Shown here: one piece after another, positions 45,257 through 54,372 of the stretch
Numbering within the stretch: the first letter of the stretch is position 1
Layout: each line of letters opens with the position of its first letter
Assembly (NCBI GenBank): GCA_963929535.1
Contig: CAWVIZ010000011.1
Coordinates: 293,405-357,404 of the forward strand
Direction: 5' to 3'
DNA length: 64,000 nt
Source of the DNA: Pullilachnospira sp963929535
GTDB taxonomy: Bacteria > Bacillota > Clostridia > Lachnospirales > Lachnospiraceae
Program-made: the position numbers and the translations under genes
The notes under the pieces: generated by a model
Seen by the model: the letters and a program-made list of their open reading frames with translations, nothing else
The model's database searches: none
What the model was told of the DNA's origin: nothing

Positions 45257-46109
45257 GAATGTTACAAAACGATATAAGGGCGGTGTTACGGCGCTGGATG
45301 ACGTTTCCTTCTCCTTTGAGTCCGGGAAAATCTACGGATTTTTGGGAAGGAATGGGGCGGGCAAGTCCACGCTGATCAACATTATCGCGAACCGGATCTT
45401 TGCCGACAGCGGAGAGGTGCTGATCGACGGACAGAATGCCAGAGAAAACATGAAAGTACATGAAAAGATCTTCTGCATGAGCGAGGCGGATCTGTATGCT
45501 CCCGAGCTGAAGGTCAGGGATCATTTCAAGTGGATCAGCCGCTTTTATGACAGCTTTGACATGAAAAAGGCGCTGGAGATCGGAGAAAGATTCCAGCTGA
45601 ATGTGAACAAGAAGTTTAAAGGGCTGTCCAAGGGATACCAGTCCATCTTCAAACTGACAGTGGCGCTGTCTCTTCAGGTTCCGTATGTGATCTTTGACGA
45701 GCCGGTACTGGGACTGGACGCCAACCATCGGGAGCTGTTTTATCAGCTGCTGCTGGAGGATTTTGAGAACGGGGAGCGGACCATCATCATTGCCACCCAT
45801 CTGATCGAGGAGGTGGCGCATATCATCGAGGAGGTGGTGCTGATCGACAGAGGAAAAGTACTGCTGCAGGAGGATGTGGAGACGCTGCTGAACAGAGGAT
45901 TCAGTGTTTCGGGATTTGCCCGGGAGGTGGATGCTTACTGTGCCGGCAAGAATGTGATCGGACAGGAAGAACTGGGAAGTCTGAAGATTGCCTATATTCT
46001 GGGAAAACGGTCAGAGCTCCCCCAGGGAAGCACCCTGCAGACCGCTCCCATTAATTTGCAGAAACTGTTTGTGAAGCTGACAGAGAAAGGCGGTGACGGA
46101 TATGAATAA
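45237..46109 (+). CDS. ABC transporter ATP-binding protein (YtrB-like)
   Basis: 290 residues with Walker A GRNGAGKST, signature-region LSKGYQSIFKLTVAL (diverged), Walker B YVIFDEPVLGLD and switch ATHLIEE. The C-terminal extension of about 70 residues is family-specific. ATG at 45237 follows AAAGGGG. It works with the overlapping permease gene under a YtrA-type regulator, a layout linked to cell-wall antibiotic responses. Confidence 0.9.
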   Translation: MNSIQIKNVTKRYKGGVTALDDVSFSFESGKIYGFLGRNGAGKSTLINIIANRIFADSGEVLIDGQNARENMKVHEKIFCMSEADLYAPELKVRDHFKWISRFYDSFDMKKALEIGERFQLNVNKKFKGLSKGYQSIFKLTVALSLQVPYVIFDEPVLGLDANHRELFYQLLLEDFENGERTIIIATHLIEEVAHIIEEVVLIDRGKVLLQEDVETLLNRGFSVSGFAREVDAYCAGKNVIGQEELGSLKIAYILGKRSELPQGSTLQTAPINLQKLFVKLTEKGGDGYE

Positions 46110-46824
46110 GCTGAAAGAGATCATCCGGTATGAATGTACCACTTCCTTTAAGGCAATCTGGATCTTTTATGCGATTCAGTATGCCTTCATTGGACTGATC
46201 ATGGTTATTATCGGTGTCAGCATGGGAAGCTTTCAGGAGGTGGGAACCAATGCCCTGGAAGTGAACAGTGTGATATTCGCGTGTGTTATGGGAGGAATGG
46301 GTTTTCATGAGGATTTCCGGATGCTGATTCAGAACGGATTTACCAGGAAATATATTTTTATCGCCACGTTCTCCCTGTTTGCCTTTATGGCAGGGATCCT
46401 GGCTCTGGTGGATACTGTAGTGGGCAACAGTCTGCACTATGTTCTTCCCGGATACTCCTCAATGTACGGCAGCATCTATGGGTATGGGAGGTTTCTGACC
46501 AACTGGATGTGGCTTTTCATCTTTTATCTGCTGATGTGCAGTATTTTCTACACTGCGCTTCTGGTGATCAACAGATTGGGGAAGCTGCGTTCCCTTTATC
46601 TGGGAGTGGGGATGACAGGCGCGGCGCTGCTGGTGACGGCTTTCTTTCGGTTTGTGCTGCCTTCTGAAACAGCGGGACGCATTGGACGGATAGCCATCGA
46701 AGCTATGGGATTTTCGGGGAGCGGCGCTGTGAACCGGGTCACTCCGCTGCTGACCCTGCTTCTGCTTGCGGGAATCTTTGGGGCGGTATCGTATGCGATG
46801 ATCCGCAGGACGGAACTGACATGA
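46102..46824 (+). CDS. ABC transporter permease
   Basis: 240 residues with six helices (about 20-40, 55-70, 95-115, 130-155, 170-195 and 215-235). It has no close match I can name beyond ABC-2-like permeases found with YtrA/YtrB-type ATPases. It overlaps the ATPase by 8 bases. ATG at 46102 or GTG at 46093 are both possible starts. Confidence 0.8.
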   Translation: MNKLKEIIRYECTTSFKAIWIFYAIQYAFIGLIMVIIGVSMGSFQEVGTNALEVNSVIFACVMGGMGFHEDFRMLIQNGFTRKYIFIATFSLFAFMAGILALVDTVVGNSLHYVLPGYSSMYGSIYGYGRFLTNWMWLFIFYLLMCSIFYTALLVINRLGKLRSLYLGVGMTGAALLVTAFFRFVLPSETAGRIGRIAIEAMGFSGSGAVNRVTPLLTLLLLAGIFGAVSYAMIRRTELT

Positions 46825-46950
46825 GGCGCCGGGGCGATCTGGATTTCTTGTGAAATTATTAATTCTTTCTTAGAAAAGCTGCTTTCCCTTGTGTTTTTCA
46901 GACATTTGAAATAAAATGAAACGGAACGATTTGGAGACGGAGGTCAGGGG

Positions 46951-48654
46951 ATGAACAGCGGATGGAGCATCAAACAATATTTGTGTCTGCCGGCGCCCAG
47001 CCAGGAGGATGCCAGGCCGGATACGGAGCGGATTCTGGAGAAGCTTGACGGACTGGGAATGGATACCGGACATATCCGGTTTTCTCCCCGGGTCCTGCGC
47101 GGGCTTTATCCCCTCTGCCGGGAGGCGGACTGGAAGCTGACGGCAACCCTGGGGTTTGACGGCGCCGGATGGGAGATCACCCGGCTGGAGGCAGGAGATA
47201 CATCCGGCTGTCATTATGGGCTGTGCGTGGATCTGGGGAGTACCACCATTGCCATGGAGCTGGTGGATATGGAGACGGGAAAGACGGCAGCCGGTGTCAG
47301 CGGTTTTAATCCCCAGATCGCCTTTGGAACAGATATCCTGACCAGAATCTTTTACGCCAAGGATCGTCCGGAGAGACTGGAAGAGCTGAGGCTGGCGGTG
47401 GTCAGGGGAATATCGGAGCTGATGGAAAAGCTAAAGGAGCGGACAGGAGTGGATGTTTCCTCCTGCGCCGCGATGGTCATAGCGGGAAATACCACCATGA
47501 TCCATTTTCTGTTGGGAATGGACGCTTTTTGTGTTTTTCATACTCCCTATGCGGTCCACACACTGCGGCCGGATGTGTACCGTGCCAGGGATCTGGAGAT
47601 CCCCATGGAGGGTTTTGTCTGCTGTTGTCCCGGAAAGGCCAATTATCTGGGGGGAGATATCATCAGCGGTCTGATCGCCGTGGAAATGGCGGAAAGTGAA
47701 GAGGTCTGCGTTTTTCTGGATATCGGGACCAACGGAGAACTGGTTGTGGGGAACCGGGAGTTTCTGGTGGCGGGAGCCGGGGCGGCAGGCCCGGCCCTGG
47801 AAGGCGGAGTGGTGCGCACCGGAATGCGGGCGGAAAAGGGTGCTGTGGACAGGGTCAGGATCCGGGATGGTGTGATATGGACCCATATACTTGGTGAGGA
47901 AGACCGGAAAATGCACAGTTCCATGGAATACCGGCAGGGGAATGAGCCCGGAAAGACACCGACGGCCGGAGTACAGATGTACGACCAGCGGGCCGGGAAC
48001 ACGGGGAGGGACAGGATGGAAAAGGCCGGGAGCGCCAGGGGGATCTGCGGTTCCGGGATCGTGGATCTTCTGGCCCAGCTTTTTCTGGCCGGCTGGATGG
48101 ATATCCGGGGAAAACTCAGACCGGAGTCTTCTCCGCTGATCATCTTCGGGGACGATGGTGAGACGGCGGTGGAATATGCAGAAGGGCTGTATTTTTATCA
48201 GTCGGATATCGATGAGTTTCTGAAGACCAAGGCGGCTGCTTCCACGATGGTAGAGTATATGCTGGGATTGATCGGACTTTCTGTGAAGGATATATCCAGA
48301 TTCTATATCGCGGGAGCTTTCGGCACTCATATTGATAAGGAATCAGGGGTGACCATCGGCCTGTACCCTGATATAGACAGGGAGAAGATCGTCAGCCCCG
48401 GGAATACATCTCTGCAGGGGGCCCGCAGGATCCTGCTGGACCGTAAGCAGAGGGAAAAGGCTCTGGAACTGCTGGAAAGAATGGACTATGTGCAGTTTGG
48501 AGCAGTGGATGATTTTCTGCATCTGATGACTGCAGCCACAGCGGTGCCGCATACAGATCTGGAGAGGTATCCATCGGTGATGCGAAAACTGGAGGCGGAC
48601 GGAATTACACCGGAGACAAGCCGGAAAAAAGACACATGGAGGGAAGATCGATGA
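46951..48654 (+). CDS. ASKHA-domain protein (RACo/RamA C-terminal-like, DUF4445)
   Basis: 567 residues. Nucleotide-binding motifs of the ASKHA fold are seen: CVDLGSTTIAMELVD, VIAGNTTMIHFLLG, VFLDIGTNGELVVG and ICGSGIVDLLAQLF, ending in FYIAGAFGTHID. Related proteins reactivate corrinoid proteins by ATP-driven reduction, using an N-terminal [2Fe-2S] domain. That domain is missing here; the first 85 or so residues hold only scattered cysteines. No corrinoid or methyltransferase gene is nearby. The function is therefore uncertain. It overlaps the S8 peptidase by 4 bases. Confidence 0.8.
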   Translation: MNSGWSIKQYLCLPAPSQEDARPDTERILEKLDGLGMDTGHIRFSPRVLRGLYPLCREADWKLTATLGFDGAGWEITRLEAGDTSGCHYGLCVDLGSTTIAMELVDMETGKTAAGVSGFNPQIAFGTDILTRIFYAKDRPERLEELRLAVVRGISELMEKLKERTGVDVSSCAAMVIAGNTTMIHFLLGMDAFCVFHTPYAVHTLRPDVYRARDLEIPMEGFVCCCPGKANYLGGDIISGLIAVEMAESEEVCVFLDIGTNGELVVGNREFLVAGAGAAGPALEGGVVRTGMRAEKGAVDRVRIRDGVIWTHILGEEDRKMHSSMEYRQGNEPGKTPTAGVQMYDQRAGNTGRDRMEKAGSARGICGSGIVDLLAQLFLAGWMDIRGKLRPESSPLIIFGDDGETAVEYAEGLYFYQSDIDEFLKTKAAASTMVEYMLGLIGLSVKDISRFYIAGAFGTHIDKESGVTIGLYPDIDREKIVSPGNTSLQGARRILLDRKQREKALELLERMDYVQFGAVDDFLHLMTAATAVPHTDLERYPSVMRKLEADGITPETSRKKDTWREDR

Positions 48655-50141
48655 CATCACAGCAAAAAAAATGGCTTCTGGCGGTCTGCCTTCTGACGGC
48701 AGCCGGGATTGGCGGCACCTGTCTGTATCTGAACACCACAAAAGCGCCCATGACCAATCTGGAAGAGCTGAATGCCCCGGGAAATTCCATTTACTACACG
48801 ATGCCGGAAGAGGAGCATATTGCCGCTGACCGGGATCTTGATGTGGAATATATCGACAATGAGCTTCTGGTAACAGTGGAGGATGAGATTACCGAGGAAC
48901 AGCTGACAGAATTTCTGGAGGAACGGGACGGGAAAATCGTGGGGCATATCGAAGACCTGTCCCTGTATCAGGTACGGTTCAAGGATACGTATACCTATCA
49001 GGAGCTGGAGCAGATGGGAAGGAATCTGGAGAGCTCTGATATGATCCAGAAGTGCCGGGAAAATCTGGTCAGTACCATCACGGAGGACTACATACCCGGT
49101 GATTCCCGCTGGAAATCCTCCTGGGGAAAGGAAACGGGAGAGACGTGGGCTCTGGAAGCCATTCATATGGATGGGGCATGGGATCAGATGGAAGCCATGG
49201 ACAGCTCCGTCAGTGTGGGGATTTTTGATACAGGTTTTTATGAGCTGCATGAGGATCTGGAATTTGCCTCGCCTCCTCTGGCCAATCAGACGGAGGATCC
49301 GGAGGGCAGCCTGGATTCCCATGGTACCTGTGTGGCGGGGATCATCGGGGCCGGGCTGGACAACGATACAGGAATATCCGGGATCCTGCCGGAGAATGTG
49401 CGAAAGTTGTACGGCGTTTCCGCCTGGGGGTTATCCCTTGAGGACGGGAAGATGGACGTGATGGCTTTTCAGACGGGACTGGCCTATCTGATTTCCGTGA
49501 AGCAGTGCCGGGTGGTGAACCTGAGTATCTCGCCTTATGACCGGCAGGAGGAACTGGACAGTATTCTGTTTCAGGAATATCAGGAGATACTGGAAGAATG
49601 CCTGGCAGGATTTCTGGATGCAGGCCATGATTTCCTGATCGTCCGTTCCGCAGGGAACGACAGCGGCAGGGATGCGGCGGAGGATCCCCTCTGTGCCATC
49701 AGCCAGGAAAGGGTAAAAAGCAGGATCCTGGTGGTGGAGGCTGCCTGCCGCCAGGAGGATGGAAGCCTGAGCCTGGCGTCCGCCAGCAGCACCGGTGAAC
49801 GGACGGATCTGTCGGCTCCGGGGGGAAGTCAGGAATTTCCAGTTACCAGTACCTCTGTCAGGAAAGCCTTTCCGGGGCTGAGCAAAAGCGGATACTCCGA
49901 TGTATCCGGAACATCCATGGCCGCGGCTTACGTTTCCGGGACAGCTGCCCTGATCTACAGCATCAATCCCTATCTGGACGGAGAGCAGGTCTGCCAGATC
50001 CTCCGTGATACGGCAAGCGATATCCCCATGGGAGCCCAGGCACCGTTTCTGGATGCCCAGGCGGCAGTGGAACAGGCAGTATCCATCAGGGGCAGCGGAC
50101 AGAGAGCTGTGGCATGGCCCGCAGACTGGACGGAGGAGTAG
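48651..50141 (+). CDS. S8-family (subtilisin-like) serine peptidase, membrane-anchored
   Basis: 496 residues with an N-terminal signal-anchor helix (WLLAVCLLTAAGIGGTCLYL), a propeptide-like region (to about 140) and the S8 domain. The triad is visible as Asp in GIFDTGF, His in DSHGTCVAGI and Ser in GTSMAAAYVSG; the oxyanion Asn is in RSAGND. It acts at the cell surface. ATG at 48651 overlaps the upstream stop and has GGAGGG. The coupling to an ASKHA protein is unusual. Confidence 0.88.
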   Translation: MTSQQKKWLLAVCLLTAAGIGGTCLYLNTTKAPMTNLEELNAPGNSIYYTMPEEEHIAADRDLDVEYIDNELLVTVEDEITEEQLTEFLEERDGKIVGHIEDLSLYQVRFKDTYTYQELEQMGRNLESSDMIQKCRENLVSTITEDYIPGDSRWKSSWGKETGETWALEAIHMDGAWDQMEAMDSSVSVGIFDTGFYELHEDLEFASPPLANQTEDPEGSLDSHGTCVAGIIGAGLDNDTGISGILPENVRKLYGVSAWGLSLEDGKMDVMAFQTGLAYLISVKQCRVVNLSISPYDRQEELDSILFQEYQEILEECLAGFLDAGHDFLIVRSAGNDSGRDAAEDPLCAISQERVKSRILVVEAACRQEDGSLSLASASSTGERTDLSAPGGSQEFPVTSTSVRKAFPGLSKSGYSDVSGTSMAAAYVSGTAALIYSINPYLDGEQVCQILRDTASDIPMGAQAPFLDAQAAVEQAVSIRGSGQRAVAWPADWTEE

Positions 50142-50166
50142 GTAAGTTAAGCCCGGAGAAAATCCC

Positions 50167-50228
50167 GGCCTGTGCACATGCGTTTGCAATGGTGAAGCCG
50201 TAAGGCCGAACGGTTACGATCACAGGCC
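50167..50228. repeat. R2 hairpin repeat, copy b, with terminal stem
   Basis: An outer 8-bp stem GGCCTGTG (50167-50174) and CACAGGCC (50221-50228) encloses the R2 core with GCC-GTAA-GGC (a GNRA-type loop). It lies between convergent S8 and DUF4173 genes and may end both transcripts. Confidence 0.6.
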
Positions 50229-51614
50229 ATTTGTCCAGATCTGAAGCGGCAGCACGCACAGCAGGGCAAACAGCACCGCTCCCGTAAAAACCGACCAGCG
50301 GACCAGGGGGAGGGGTTTCCTCTGCCACAGAATGGACAGACCGAATACCAGCAGCATCCACACCATGAATACCATAGTGACGATCCGTTTGATGGTAAAG
50401 TGATAAACAGAGATATAAAGGATCATTTTGCTCATGGCACAGCCGATGAGAAGGATGGTCACAACTGCCAGAAGCGTGTTGATGATACGGAGCAGGCGGC
50501 TGTGCAGTCTGTCGGTTTCTGCCAGTACATTGGTACCGGTGAAGATGCACAGATTCAGAGCGCCGATCTGACACAGCTCGAAAAAGCCCTGGCGGGCGTA
50601 TTCCGCATAGGAAAACTGCTCCGGCCGGATTCCCGCAAAGGCGGAGAAAAAGTATTCTCCCTGCAGAGCAATAAACAGCAGATAAAACAGCAGCAGAAGG
50701 GATAATGCTGTACAGACGATGGTATTGGGGAGCTGCCGCAGTTTGCCTGCCGTCCGGTGGAGTGTATCGCTGCGGAAGCATAAGAGATCCAGATTGTCCT
50801 GATAGAAACCACCGTAGATCAGGCCGAAGAGAAACGCGCTGACGGGCAGGGCAAACAGCAGACGCAGCAGAACCTCCAGAAGATTGCCGGTGATCCAGTC
50901 GAAGAAAAAGGCCAGCATCGCCTCAAAGGCAGGATCAGCCCTGGAAAGCAGAGGAAGGATCACCAGCAGCAGGGGTACTGCCAGCAGCAGTCCCAGAAGG
51001 ATATGCCCCAGGAAGATGCTTTTCCTGTTTTTTCCGATCCGTTTTCCCAGGACCTGGTACTGGGCCGGGAGATTCTGCAGCGGCATCAGACAGAGAGCGG
51101 TCAGAAGATCAGCCCACAAAAAGGCAGAGGTTTTTCCCTGGTCTGTCAGCCGTCCGGTGACGGATAATGTCCAGTACGCCGCTGTCACCACCAGCGCCAA
51201 AAACTGCAGAATGCCAAAACGGCTCCAGAAGGCAAAGGAGATTCCCACAGACAGCATGATCGCCAGCCAGAACCAGCTTTCCGGAGCAGGTCTGCGCCTG
51301 TTCAGAAAGCAGTACAGGAGAACGGCTCCCGCATAGCATACGGTAAAGACCGCTGTGCGGGCGGTGAAAGAACCGGTAAAGGTAAAAAACAGCAGGGTAA
51401 AGCCGTACCCCAGAAAAAAATACAGAAGAGCGGCGGCAGTATCCGCGCCGGTTGCCGAGATCCTTCCAGAAGGCTTCTTTCCAGGCTCCGGTCCGGTTAA
51501 GGGAGCAGTTCCGGAGGGGGGAGTCTCTTTGGAGACGGAGGGAGAAGCAGGTAAAATGGGCGCACTGATCTGACGGGGGCATTTTTCCATGTCCCTGTTA
51601 TTTTCGTTATTCAT
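50220..51614 (-). CDS. DUF4173 (DUF4153-like) membrane protein
   Basis: 464 residues. A Pro/Ser-rich cytoplasmic start (~1-55) is followed by 11 or so helices. The family mark FSYAEYARQGFFELCQIGALNL lies near residue 335. These proteins are poorly characterised and often sit with small HTH and DUF2975 genes, as here. The last codons overlap the R2 hairpin. Function unknown. Confidence 0.8.
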   Translation of the reverse strand: MNNENNRDMEKCPRQISAPILPASPSVSKETPPSGTAPLTGPEPGKKPSGRISATGADTAAALLYFFLGYGFTLLFFTFTGSFTARTAVFTVCYAGAVLLYCFLNRRRPAPESWFWLAIMLSVGISFAFWSRFGILQFLALVVTAAYWTLSVTGRLTDQGKTSAFLWADLLTALCLMPLQNLPAQYQVLGKRIGKNRKSIFLGHILLGLLLAVPLLLVILPLLSRADPAFEAMLAFFFDWITGNLLEVLLRLLFALPVSAFLFGLIYGGFYQDNLDLLCFRSDTLHRTAGKLRQLPNTIVCTALSLLLLFYLLFIALQGEYFFSAFAGIRPEQFSYAEYARQGFFELCQIGALNLCIFTGTNVLAETDRLHSRLLRIINTLLAVVTILLIGCAMSKMILYISVYHFTIKRIVTMVFMVWMLLVFGLSILWQRKPLPLVRWSVFTGAVLFALLCVLPLQIWTNGL

Positions 51615-51650
51615 ATGAAATTCTCCTTTCTTGGGGATGAAAAGCGGACA

Positions 51651-51860
51651 TCACAGTTCGCTGCGGTATTCCAGCAGATCGCCGGGCTGGCACTCCAGGG
51701 CTCTGCACAGAGCGTCCAGAGTGGAGAACCGGACGGCCCTGGCTTTTCCGGTCTTAAGGACAGACAGGTTGGCGGGAGTGATCCCCACCTCTTTTGCCAG
51801 GTCCTTGGCGCTCATCTTCCTTTTGGCCATCATCACATCGATATTTACCACTATCGGCAT
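51651..51860 (-). CDS. Small XRE-family HTH regulator (YozG-like)
   Basis: 69 residues, nearly all helix-turn-helix: MSAKDLAKEVGITPANLSVLKTGKARAVRFSTLDALCRALECQPGDLL. This is the short Cro/CI-type form that is usually paired with DUF2975, encoded 17 bases upstream. The start has a weak GAAAGGA site 10 bases away. It probably regulates this cluster. Confidence 0.88.
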   Translation of the reverse strand: MPIVVNIDVMMAKRKMSAKDLAKEVGITPANLSVLKTGKARAVRFSTLDALCRALECQPGDLLEYRSEL

Positions 51861-51877
51861 ACGGAGCACATCCTTTC

Positions 51878-52330
51878 TCAAATCGTGAAATCGTTTTCTT
51901 CCTTTATCACTACTGCCTGCTGAAAAGCATTTTTCACCACCCGCAGAATCAGTCCCATAAAAGCGGCGGCTGCGGCAGCCAGAAAAAACGGCAGATAGTA
52001 GAAGCCGCTGAGAAGAAAGATGACGGCGGCCAGAAAACAGCACCAGGACAGCATCCGCAGAAATTGCACGTTCTGGGGAACAAATACCTGTTCCTTCCGC
52101 AGATTGGCCAGAAGCCGGTACAGGAGATACAGGGCGCCCGCGCCGGCGGCAGCAGTGGTATAAGCGGTGGTGAAAAAGAAGGGAAGCAGCTCCAGCATCT
52201 TGGGCGCTGTCCGTTCCAGGAACCAGGGAATGAACCATGGTACCGCTATGCAGGCTGCCGCCAGAAGAAGTGTAAAGACGATTACAAAAAAGCGGGACAA
52301 AGCCACGCTTTTATCCGTTGTCCAGTTCAT
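51878..52330 (-). CDS. DUF2975 membrane protein
   Basis: 150 residues with four helices (about 12-35, 50-72, 90-112 and 115-135), the layout of DUF2975 proteins. ATG at 52330 follows AAAGGAGG. It is first in a run with the HTH gene and DUF4173. The function is unknown. The cluster resembles membrane-protein/HTH pairs thought to sense envelope state. Confidence 0.82.
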   Translation of the reverse strand: MNWTTDKSVALSRFFVIVFTLLLAAACIAVPWFIPWFLERTAPKMLELLPFFFTTAYTTAAAGAGALYLLYRLLANLRKEQVFVPQNVQFLRMLSWCCFLAAVIFLLSGFYYLPFFLAAAAAAFMGLILRVVKNAFQQAVVIKEENDFTI

Positions 52331-52591
52331 AGATAACCTCCTTTGGAGAGAATCCTCCCGTTTTTTTGCGGGCAGCAAGCCAGTATTCTGGAAGGCCCGG
52401 GGATCCCTGGGGATCTTGAGTGTATAGTACCATCGGTATTATCAAAAGTCAAGATAAAATTATCGAAAAACGATAATATATTTTCGAGATACAATGATAA
52501 AAAAAGAAGTTGAGAAAGACGGGAAAACTGTTTATAATTGTACTATCTGAGTAACCGTCCTGTTATCGGTCTGAAAAGGAGTGAGAATATT

Positions 52592-53083
52592 ATGCAGGAG
52601 ATGAGACTTTGGAAAAGAGAGATCAGGGATCCCGGACAGATCCGGAGGATCCTGGAAGACTGTCAGGTACTTCATATCGGCGCCCGGGATGAAGAAGGGA
52701 TGTTTATCGTTCCGGTGAATTACGGCTATGAGTATACAGACAAAGGGGAGATCATCTTCTACATCCATTCTGCTCCGGATGGGAGGAAAGCCAGGGCTTT
52801 TCAGTCAGACTGCCAGGTGGCGGTGGAGCTGGACTGTGAAGACGGACTGATCCGGGGAGATTACGCCTGCGGCTATTCCATGGCTTTTCGGAGTATCATG
52901 GGAAACGGCCGGATCAGCCTGGTAAGCCGGGAGGAGGAAAAGCGCCGGGGGCTGGAGCTTCTGATGAGGCATACAGCAGGAGGGGAGCGGATGGAATTTT
53001 CTCCGGATATGCTGCAGGCGGTGCATGTGTACCGGATCCGCGTACAGGACTTTCGGGCCAAGCAGAGGAAGCGGAAAATGTAA
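52592..53083 (+). CDS. Pyridoxamine 5'-phosphate oxidase-like flavin-binding protein (NimA-like)
   Basis: 163 residues. The split-barrel FMN-binding pattern is seen: QVLHIGARDEEGMFIVPVNYGYEY, FYIHSAPDGRKARAF, VAVELDCEDGLI and FRSIMGNGRISLVS. Related proteins reduce nitroimidazole drugs or act as general flavoreductases. Activity on drugs is not shown. ATG at 52592 follows AAAGGAG. Confidence 0.85.
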   Translation: MQEMRLWKREIRDPGQIRRILEDCQVLHIGARDEEGMFIVPVNYGYEYTDKGEIIFYIHSAPDGRKARAFQSDCQVAVELDCEDGLIRGDYACGYSMAFRSIMGNGRISLVSREEEKRRGLELLMRHTAGGERMEFSPDMLQAVHVYRIRVQDFRAKQRKRKM

Positions 53084-53133
53084 ATTGCAACTGGTTCAGC
53101 CTTCCGGTTCCACTGCCGCGTATGCATGCGCAC
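53084..53133 (-). repeat. R2 hairpin repeat, copy d (diverged)
   Basis: On the minus strand it reads GTGCGCATGC, then GCAGTGGAACCGGAAGGCT and GAACCAGTTGC, matching the order of copies a and c with several changes. The GGAA loop is kept. Confidence 0.5.
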
Positions 53134-53251
53134 GGGCCCGGGGAATCGCGGCCTGACGTCTGCAGACCCTGGGATCCTGCCGCAGATCCGGAGGGACAGT
53201 GGATGGCCGGACTGCAACCATAAATTGTCAGTAAAGGAGATTACAGAAGAA

Positions 53252-53791
53252 ATGAATTTCAGATCCATCGAAGAATATATTACCCGGTTTCCAATTTACC
53301 AGTATGCGTTTCTCTCCACAGAGGAGATCGAGTTCAATGACAGAGTGAGGGCAATCTGCAAAAAGGAGTGTCCCAGATATGGAAAGTCCTGGTCCTGCCC
53401 TCCGGCTGTGGGGACTGTGGCGCACTGCCGGGAGGTCTGCATGGAATATCCCTACGCGCTGCTTTTTTCATCGGTGGCAGAAGTCCCGGACTATTCGGAC
53501 ATGGACGCGCTGCTGGCCACAAAGGCGGAGCATGAGGAGATCACCGGGAAGATCGAACAGTTTTTAAAGGATGACGCCTGGAAGTGCTATACCCTTTCCA
53601 CGGATTCCTGTTCCATCTGTGAAAAATGCACGTATCCCAAGGGATCCTGCCTGCATCCGGAAGTGATGCATCCCTGCATAGAGAGCCATGGGATCCTTCT
53701 CACGAAAAACATCGAGGAAAATCACATGGATTATTATATGGGTGACAGGATGGTGCTGTGGTTCAGTCTGATCTTTCTGCGCCAGGTTTGA
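53252..53791 (+). CDS. DUF2284 cysteine-rich metal-binding protein
   Basis: 179 residues. Conserved cysteines lie in CKKECPRYGKSWSCPPAVGTVAHC and CSICEKCTYPKGSCLHP, the pattern of DUF2284, predicted to bind metal or an iron-sulfur cluster. The function is unknown. The start at 53252 is chosen as the first residue of the domain; AAAGGAG lies 13 bases upstream, slightly far. The 284-base gap to yqfC shows no gene. Confidence 0.85.
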   Translation: MNFRSIEEYITRFPIYQYAFLSTEEIEFNDRVRAICKKECPRYGKSWSCPPAVGTVAHCREVCMEYPYALLFSSVAEVPDYSDMDALLATKAEHEEITGKIEQFLKDDAWKCYTLSTDSCSICEKCTYPKGSCLHPEVMHPCIESHGILLTKNIEENHMDYYMGDRMVLWFSLIFLRQV

Positions 53792-54075
53792 AAGCAGGCC
53801 GCCCTCCGGCCGGAAAAGAGGCCGCTTATCTCCGGGTAAGATCCCGTACCCGGGCGTATATCCGGTAGCGGCAGCATACGTCAGCTTTGACAGTTCGTCC
53901 GGACGGATGAATTATACGGCCGCTGCCGGAAGCTTCTGTGTCTTTTTCATTTCTACAGCAATTGCAGCAGTTCAGCCATCAGGTCCCAAAACCGCCGGCC
54001 AAGCCGGCTCTGACCTTGGGGCATATTTCCCTGAAAAACTTCATAGATTGGATAATAAAAGCCGGGGAGGCGCCT

Positions 54076-54357
54076 GTGAAAAAACAGAAAAATCCCCGCT
54101 TTCGGGAAACTCTGGTGCAGTCGCTGAAGCTCCCCAGGGACCTGGTCTTTCAGGAATCCGTGATGACTCTTACCGGAGAGTGTGAGATCCTTCTGGAAAA
54201 TTATAAAACGATTCAGGAGTACACCCGGGATCATCTTCTGGTACAGGCAAAGGACTACAGGATCCGGATCGAGGGACAGGAGCTGAAGGTATTGTATTAC
54301 ACCAGTGACGAAATGCGGATATCCGGAAGGATCACAACAATCAGCTATGAACGGTGA
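54076..54357 (+). CDS. yqfC: Sporulation protein YqfC
   Basis: 93 residues from a GTG with GGGAGG before it. The text LVQSLKLPRDLVFQESVMTLTGECEILLENYKTIQEYT is characteristic of YqfC, a small sporulation protein encoded before yqfD. A longer frame from 53938 exists, but those residues match nothing in the family. The gene supports spore formation in this organism. Confidence 0.9.
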   Translation: MKKQKNPRFRETLVQSLKLPRDLVFQESVMTLTGECEILLENYKTIQEYTRDHLLVQAKDYRIRIEGQELKVLYYTSDEMRISGRITTISYER

Positions 54358-54372
54358 AGGGAGGAATACGGA

